35,277 bases of DNA. Source: a virus. Both the position numbers and the translations under genes were made by a program. Of this stretch, positions 30,930 through 35,277 are shown one piece after another. The stretch spans positions 1-35,277 of IMG/VR virus record IMGVR_UViG_3300035034_002102, one strand, 5' to 3'. The notes beneath the pieces were generated by a model, which made no database searches, was not told the origin of the DNA, and was given only the letters and a program-made list of their open reading frames with translations. The number at the start of each line of letters is the position of its first letter. Positions within the stretch are counted from its first letter, which is position 1.

Positions 30930-31103
30930 CGTTTATTCTGTTTTGTGATCAGGTAACGAACCTTTCTACCCTCTATAATTTCCTCACATTTGCCGAAAGT
31001 CAGCTCTGCAATCTTGTGAGCGACACCTATGTCGTAAGTAGACTGTAATGGCTTCGCTTTGAAGCTCGTCTTTTGCTGCTTTTGCTGCCTGTCTTAGTGT
31101 CAT
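30926..31103 (-). pseudogene. Small gene needing a +1 frameshift (58 aa if joined)
   Basis: The frame from ATG 31103 (MTLRQAAKAAKDELQSE) soon becomes unlike its start and stops at 30984. The +1 frame, open from about 31094 to TGA at 30926, reads as normal protein (GVAHKIAELTFGKCEEIIEG and then RKVRYLITKQNKR) but has no start codon. The ATG overlaps the upstream stop (TAATG) and the +1 stop overlaps the next ATG (ATGA), so both junctions fit one coupled gene with a +1 shift. This may be a programmed shift, a real inactivating deletion, or a base missing from the sequence. Confidence 0.55.
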
Positions 31104-32089
31104 TATAAGCTATTGAATAAGTCAATAAACGCACTAAACGCATTGCTACGTTTACGTTTTTCATTGCTTTTCTTATAAGAATCTTCTTTTTTCAATTTCG
31201 ACCCTTCTGCGAGTCGGTTCTTGAATTGCTTGTTGATTAATTTCGGGTCGAATCTGTCAGGGTTGTCGATAAAGTATTCATTTTTTGATACTGCATAAAG
31301 CAGCCAATCAAGTTCCCAAAGCAACTCTTTCGCCGATGGCATTTTGCCATTCTGCACGAATAGATTATCACTTGCTTTTAGTATTATTTCCCTGAGTGCA
31401 GTTAAGGTTCTTTTGTCGAAGTCTTTCGATTTGAATGCTACCGCAAAGGCATTTAAGAAGTGTGCGTCAAATGCAGTCGTTCCAATGCTTTCCAATTCTG
31501 CTTCTTTTATATTATTTTTAGCTGCTAATTTTTTGAATTTTCTTTCGATTTCTGATTCATTCGCACCGTTATCGTTCGTTTGCGTTGTCGTTTGCGTTTG
31601 CAACGGGGTTACTTGTTTCAATGCGGCTGCAAGCGGGGCAGGTTTCTGTGCTATTTGTGTTGTAGATACTTCTTTATCTATTGCTGTTTTAGTTGCTGTT
31701 TTATTGTATTTCTTTTTCGATAGCGTACTCATCATTTCAATAATATCTTTTTGAAATATCTTTTCGTTAAGACAGTAGCGATATGTTTTATCCCAAGCAA
31801 ATTTGTTCATTTTGCTCGACACCTCTATAATTTCTTGCTCCAATAGTGGAGCAATCAAGTACCCTAACTGTCGCACGGACATTTCAGGCAAAACTTCGTC
31901 TGAAACGATTTTCTTATAACCGCCTTCTACGTAAACCCAGCACTTTCCATCAACAATATTTTTTTCGTTGATGCGATTCGATGCGGTGAAGTAGATTAAT
32001 TTTTCAATAAAGCGTCCTGCATTGCGACCGTACTGGCGAGCTAAGTCAAGCCTTTGGGTTATAAATTGATGATTCGGATTCATGCTCAT
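31103..32089 (-). CDS. Replication-initiator-like protein (328 aa)
   Basis: The N-terminal 120 residues (MSMNPNHQFITQRLDLARQY, then GGYKKIVSDEVLPEMSVRQL and YLIAPLLEQEIIEV) look like the winged-helix start of phage replication proteins such as DnaD/replisome-organiser types. A threonine/glutamine-rich linker (about 150-175, TQTTTQTND) joins it to a helical C-terminal domain ending in a basic tail (KKEDSYKKSNEKRKRSN). It lies 1.6-2.7 kb from the iterons at 29417. It likely recruits helicase or binds the origin. Start at ATG 32089. Confidence 0.6.
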   Translation of the reverse strand: MSMNPNHQFITQRLDLARQYGRNAGRFIEKLIYFTASNRINEKNIVDGKCWVYVEGGYKKIVSDEVLPEMSVRQLGYLIAPLLEQEIIEVSSKMNKFAWDKTYRYCLNEKIFQKDIIEMMSTLSKKKYNKTATKTAIDKEVSTTQIAQKPAPLAAALKQVTPLQTQTTTQTNDNGANESEIERKFKKLAAKNNIKEAELESIGTTAFDAHFLNAFAVAFKSKDFDKRTLTALREIILKASDNLFVQNGKMPSAKELLWELDWLLYAVSKNEYFIDNPDRFDPKLINKQFKNRLAEGSKLKKEDSYKKSNEKRKRSNAFSAFIDLFNSL

Positions 32090-32119
32090 AGTTATTAGGT
32101 ATTTAGGTAAAATGGTTTT

Positions 32120-32512
32120 CTAAAACATTTCAATATTTATTACATTCGTTAATAACTTCGTTTCATTATCTAATAGATTTTCATCTATTAATATCGAAAA
32201 TTCAGACTTGATCAACTTGACGGTTTTCGTCAAATCTTTCAATCTATTTTTACAATACTGAGCAAACTCTTTTAATGCAGCCGCTTCAACTTTTTGCTGC
32301 CAAATTCCACATATCTCGACCTCTTGCAGTCTTAATCTCGCTTTTACGTAGAATTTTTTAGACTCAAAAAACTCTTGTTTATCTATGTAGCAACCGTTTT
32401 GATGTCTTTTACACATCGTTTCGTGGTTGTCATTGTCAGCGAGTTCGCTGTGTAATTTCTGTGCAATTGCGTATTCGTAAGCTATGATTGCTGTTACTTT
32501 AGTCTGTGCCAT
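32120..32512 (-). CDS. Hypothetical early protein (130 aa)
   Basis: It starts MAQTKVTAIIAYEYAIAQK and is mainly helical, with HETMCKRHQNGCYIDKQEFF as the only striking segment. No family is recognised. It is 30 nt upstream of the replication-like gene and in the same direction, so may be co-transcribed and assist replication. Confidence 0.5.
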   Translation of the reverse strand: MAQTKVTAIIAYEYAIAQKLHSELADNDNHETMCKRHQNGCYIDKQEFFESKKFYVKARLRLQEVEICGIWQQKVEAAALKEFAQYCKNRLKDLTKTVKLIKSEFSILIDENLLDNETKLLTNVINIEMF

Positions 32513-32570
32513 TTGTACTATAATTTCTGTTTGTAAATTAACGACTAACTTGATAATTAAACTAAGACCT

Positions 32571-32596
32571 AAAAATCAGACGGCTCTCACCGCCTG
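32571..32596 (-). terminator. Terminator after endolysin gene
   Basis: On the minus strand CAGGCGG pairs with CCGTCTG (one G-T pair), followed by ATTTTT. It lies 28 nt past the endolysin stop. Confidence 0.7.
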
Positions 32597-32623
32597 AAAA
32601 CCCAAAAAATAAACATCTTTAAA

Positions 32624-33973
32624 TCAACCTTGGATACCGTTTCCAAGGTATTCGATGTTTGAAAATTCGCACATCGTCATTATAATAGCTTCTACTATTT
32701 TCGATTGAAACTTATCTGACATAAGGAAGCAGGCTTCGCTGTAATTGTCAAAGAAGCCTAACTCAAGTATTGCAGCAGGCATGGACGTTGCTTTCAACGT
32801 CCAAAAGTTTGACTTTTTAATGCCTCGCTGATGCCATTCAGGCAAAAAGTGTTCGACATTTACTTTCAATCTTTTCGTAAATGCTTCCATTTCCGAACCT
32901 CGATAAATATGAGATTCCATTCCGCTCGCAACTTGTTTCGCTGCATTTTCGTATTCGTCAGCGATTGAATATTTATTCTCGTTATCAAAAGCAGTTGCGT
33001 TGTGGTCAATCGTAATTAATGCCGTTTTGCCAAGTTGCTTTTCAAATCTGTTCGCTCGATTAGCACGCTCCATTAATCCAATGTCTTGTATTTCAGGAAC
33101 CAGGACTTTATAGTTGAGTCCGAGTTGGTTGCACCGACTTACGAGCCGTGCAACTATCTGTCTATTAATCTCATATTCGTAAATCGTGAATTCACCGTTT
33201 GGCAATTCCTTTTTAAATGTTTTACGCTTTCCTGCTGTATTGTCACCGTGTGAATTATTCAAAATCCAAGTTTCGACGCTCAGAATCCCTTGCGGCTTTT
33301 TGTTCGTATTCTCTTTTGTTGCACCGTCAAATCTTGCTAAATCGTAATACTCAATCACGCTTATCAATTTTGCAGCATACTCTTCATCGTCACCGCCATA
33401 ATTCGCCCGTTGCAATTCCTCCGCCCAACAGGCGTAATCTTCACATTTGAAACAAGCCGTGTAATAGATTCTTTCTGCTAAAAACCTCGAGTGACTGCGG
33501 AATGAAAACCAAGGTGTTTGGTAAACTGCAAACTCGCCTTGCTCAATCAAATCAGGATTCAAGCGGCAATCAACTTCATGAAACGTCACATCGTTTTTGC
33601 ACTTGACGCCGAATAGATTCTTGAAGTTTATAGCATTATACGAGGTGCCACCGTCTGATTCAAGTATTGCCTGCGATAAGGTAATAGAAGCGGGTATTCC
33701 GAAGAGCCTTTGCTCTTCGATTGCGATTTGAGAGTAATGTTCGGCAAATTGTTGCTTCTCGTTTGCGTTCGCAACGAGCTTACTGAATACTCGATTATTA
33801 ACTCCCCGCCCGATTCTTGCACTGCTTTCACCGTCTCCAAAATCAGCTGCAAATGCTGTTGCTCTATTTTTTTTTTGCTCCGCATCGAAAGGCGAAGTAT
33901 TAAGATCTTTTTGACACCCTGCTAATATTGTGATGCAAATGATTAGCATCATTACTTTTGTTAGATTTTCCAT
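32624..33973 (-). CDS. Bifunctional lipoprotein endolysin (glucosaminidase + amidase)
   Basis: Residues 1-20 are a lipoprotein signal with a clear lipobox (ITILAGC, C20), followed by QKD. Residues 75-215 resemble a GH73/FlgJ-like glucosaminidase (GIPASITLSQAILESDGGT with E105, then NFKNLFGVKC). Residues 230-430 are an amidase_3-type N-acetylmuramoyl-L-alanine amidase with zinc ligands visible: SHGDN (H242), YEYE (E266/E268), TIDHNA (H324) and the catalytic AILELGFFDN (E404). It cuts both glycan and peptide parts of the wall. Lipidation of an endolysin is unusual and would route it through Sec and the lipoprotein pathway. Confidence 0.85.
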   Translation of the reverse strand: MENLTKVMMLIICITILAGCQKDLNTSPFDAEQKKNRATAFAADFGDGESSARIGRGVNNRVFSKLVANANEKQQFAEHYSQIAIEEQRLFGIPASITLSQAILESDGGTSYNAINFKNLFGVKCKNDVTFHEVDCRLNPDLIEQGEFAVYQTPWFSFRSHSRFLAERIYYTACFKCEDYACWAEELQRANYGGDDEEYAAKLISVIEYYDLARFDGATKENTNKKPQGILSVETWILNNSHGDNTAGKRKTFKKELPNGEFTIYEYEINRQIVARLVSRCNQLGLNYKVLVPEIQDIGLMERANRANRFEKQLGKTALITIDHNATAFDNENKYSIADEYENAAKQVASGMESHIYRGSEMEAFTKRLKVNVEHFLPEWHQRGIKKSNFWTLKATSMPAAILELGFFDNYSEACFLMSDKFQSKIVEAIIMTMCEFSNIEYLGNGIQG

Positions 33974-34013
33974 ACTGTTATATTTGTTGTTGATTGTTTG
34001 ACAATTTTTTTTA

Positions 34014-35213
34014 TTAATAAAGGCTTTCTCCGGATCTAATATGTTTAATCACATTTGCTAAAATTACATTTGTTACAGGAAGGAATAAACACTCGATAAG
34101 GTGTAAAAACCATCTGAAATTATAGACTACGTCCATCATTTCTCCTTCGTTGTTCGTTGCTCCAAATATTTCTTTGTGTATCGCCATGGATGCGAATTCA
34201 GCCGTGCAGAAAAACAGTATTAGTGCTATGTGTTGCCATTTTTTCAAGTGATTCGTAAAGAAGGTCGTAATTGCCATCATCGAGCCGAATAAAATTGACA
34301 TCAATACGATATCAATTGACCATGTTTCTTGTGCAGAACCTAAAAAGAAAATGATTCCTGTCGTAACACCTGCCAAACCCAAAATCCAATAAAGGATTTT
34401 TCTGATTAAGGTTTTTTGGCTTTTCATCTTTTCAATATGTGGAATGTAAGTCGATTCTAATTCCGTGTAAGTCGCTTTTAATTCCGTGTAAGTCGCTTTT
34501 AATTTCGTGTAAGTGCCTTCCAAATCGACGTGCTTTTTATGTAAGCCACTATTGCTTTTTTGTAAGTCGGTGTAAGTCGTTTCCAATTTCGTGTAAGTGC
34601 TATGTAAGTCACTATTGCTTTTTTGTAAGTCGGTGTAAGTCAATTGAAGTTTCGTGTAAGTCGAATCTTCGCTTTCATTCGCTTTGCGTATGTCGTTTAA
34701 TCGACTTACGTTGATGCTGTTTTCTGCTTTTTTTGCTGCTAAGTCTTTTAGTGCTTTTTCTGCTCTATCGTCTGCCTCTTTTCTTAATCTATTTGCCGTA
34801 TTTAATTCTTTTTGAGAATTGTTGTCGGCATCATAATACCCTCTTAACTTCGTAGCTATACTATCGTTAGCCGTTCTTAACTCTTGTATTTTTCTTGCTT
34901 GAGACTCTGAATCTCTTTTCAAAATTGGTAGTTCTGAAGCTGCATTTTGTAGCTTCATCTCAAAGTACTTTTCTTGTACCGTGTAAGCCGTTTCTGATAC
35001 CTCTGTAAGTGCTAAAAGCGACTTACATTCGTAGTAAACAGAACGCTCAATTGTTACTTTTTCAGCGAGATTCACTTCCAACTGTCGCTGTAAGCGATTG
35101 TGGTGTTTTACCTCGTTTAGGTCTGCAAGCTTCTTGATTCCGGAAAACGGGAATAAGATTTTTCCGTTTTGCTCAACAATTTCAAATTCTATCTCGTTTA
35201 TTTTCAGTATCAT
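34014..35213 (-). CDS. Coiled-coil, multi-pass membrane protein with iterated TGTAAGTC sites in its gene
   Basis: This 399-aa protein has an unidentified globular N-terminus (1-95, MILKINEIEFEIVEQNGKIL), a long coiled coil (95-265) including heptads of the form TYTxLxx (190-256), and four predicted membrane helices near 272-292, 301-320, 326-346 and 367-390. The coiled region is encoded by repeats of 21 nt. The octamer TGTAAGTC occurs nine times in the plus-strand sequence of the coil and three times in inverted orientation upstream. A membrane-anchored, DNA-binding tether is possible. No family is recognised and the function is unknown. Confidence 0.6.
   Translation of the reverse strand: MILKINEIEFEIVEQNGKILFPFSGIKKLADLNEVKHHNRLQRQLEVNLAEKVTIERSVYYECKSLLALTEVSETAYTVQEKYFEMKLQNAASELPILKRDSESQARKIQELRTANDSIATKLRGYYDADNNSQKELNTANRLRKEADDRAEKALKDLAAKKAENSINVSRLNDIRKANESEDSTYTKLQLTYTDLQKSNSDLHSTYTKLETTYTDLQKSNSGLHKKHVDLEGTYTKLKATYTELKATYTELESTYIPHIEKMKSQKTLIRKILYWILGLAGVTTGIIFFLGSAQETWSIDIVLMSILFGSMMAITTFFTNHLKKWQHIALILFFCTAEFASMAIHKEIFGATNNEGEMMDVVYNFRWFLHLIECLFLPVTNVILANVIKHIRSGESLY
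34445..34662 (+). repeat. TGTAAGTC array inside the coiled-coil gene
   Basis: Exact plus-strand TGTAAGTC starts at 34445, 34466, 34487, 34561, 34571, 34603, 34624, 34634 and 34655. Variants TGTAAGTG (34508, 34592) and TGTAAGCC (34540) fill the series. The first four are 21 nt apart, one heptad of the coil, on the coding strand reading GACTTACA (Thr-Tyr). Confidence 0.8.
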
Positions 35214-35228
35214 TTTCGTTTATTTTTT

Positions 35229-35277
35229 GACTTACACGACTTACATAAATTCAAATCGACTTACATGCTCACTTACA
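35229..35277 (-). promoter_or_regulatory. Inverted TGTAAGTC sites upstream of the coiled-coil gene
   Basis: Three exact GACTTACA sites (35229-35236, 35238-35245, 35258-35265) and one CACTTACA (35270-35277) lie just before the start of the gene at 35213, in the opposite orientation to those in the coil region. They are candidate binding sites for control of this gene or for an origin or centromere-like function. Confidence 0.6.

Noticed and set aside
33628-33885. 85-codon minus-strand frame inside the endolysin gene
   Set aside because: It lies in a different frame inside the endolysin reading frame, which carries clear catalytic motifs. It is a shadow.

Overview
The window reads as a complete or near-complete temperate siphovirus-type phage or prophage of a Bacteroidota host, most likely a flavobacterium or close relative. 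The reasons are AT-rich DNA, genes without clear Shine-Dalgarno sites, lipoproteins of Bacteroidota style, and a full set of phage modules: integrase, repressor region, replication, lysis, capsid, terminase, portal and tail. All family names come from reading motifs, not from searches. Its length and gene content fit one phage genome, and the two window edges could be neighbours on a circle, but this is not proven.

Left end (1-1774). Two small minus-strand genes (117..275, 1045..1260) sit in about 1.5 kb of non-coding DNA full of RNA-like structures. At least three minus-strand elements (500-555, 763-818, 1627-1674) have a tRNA-like acceptor stem and a T-arm with a canonical T-loop, but no room for a D-arm. 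Strong hairpins of unknown role lie between them.

Lysogeny module (1775-4242). Two divergent small DNA-binding proteins flank a region holding a symmetric four-half-site operator. A small predicted lipoprotein overlaps the repressor gene. Next comes a putative attP, which resembles the 3' end of a tRNA-Ser gene, and then a tyrosine integrase.

Cargo cassette (4510-6512). Four plus-strand genes lie between terminators. The last encodes a MYG1/UPF0160-family hydrolase, which is unusual phage cargo.

Late region (6551-28376, minus strand, transcribed right to left). The order is an unidentified 160-aa protein, S49 prohead protease with a scaffold-like tail, major capsid, head/neck proteins, small and large terminase, portal, several connector or tail proteins, an SGNH-hydrolase protein with a signal peptide, a holin candidate, tail/baseplate proteins, and the tape measure protein last. 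A DnaA-C-terminal-like protein (27431..28264) precedes it. A signal-peptide coiled-coil protein and a membrane-anchored coiled-coil protein (28406..29300) form a candidate spanin pair.

Replication and early region (29301-35277). The non-coding stretch 29301-30038 holds four 22-bp iterons and two 106-bp imperfect repeats, so it is a candidate origin. It is followed by small genes (one apparently frameshifted), a replication-initiator-like protein, a bifunctional lipoprotein endolysin, and a coiled-coil membrane protein. The coding and upstream DNA of that last gene carry many copies of the octamer TGTAAGTC in several reading frames and both orientations. That array is the most unusual signal in the window.
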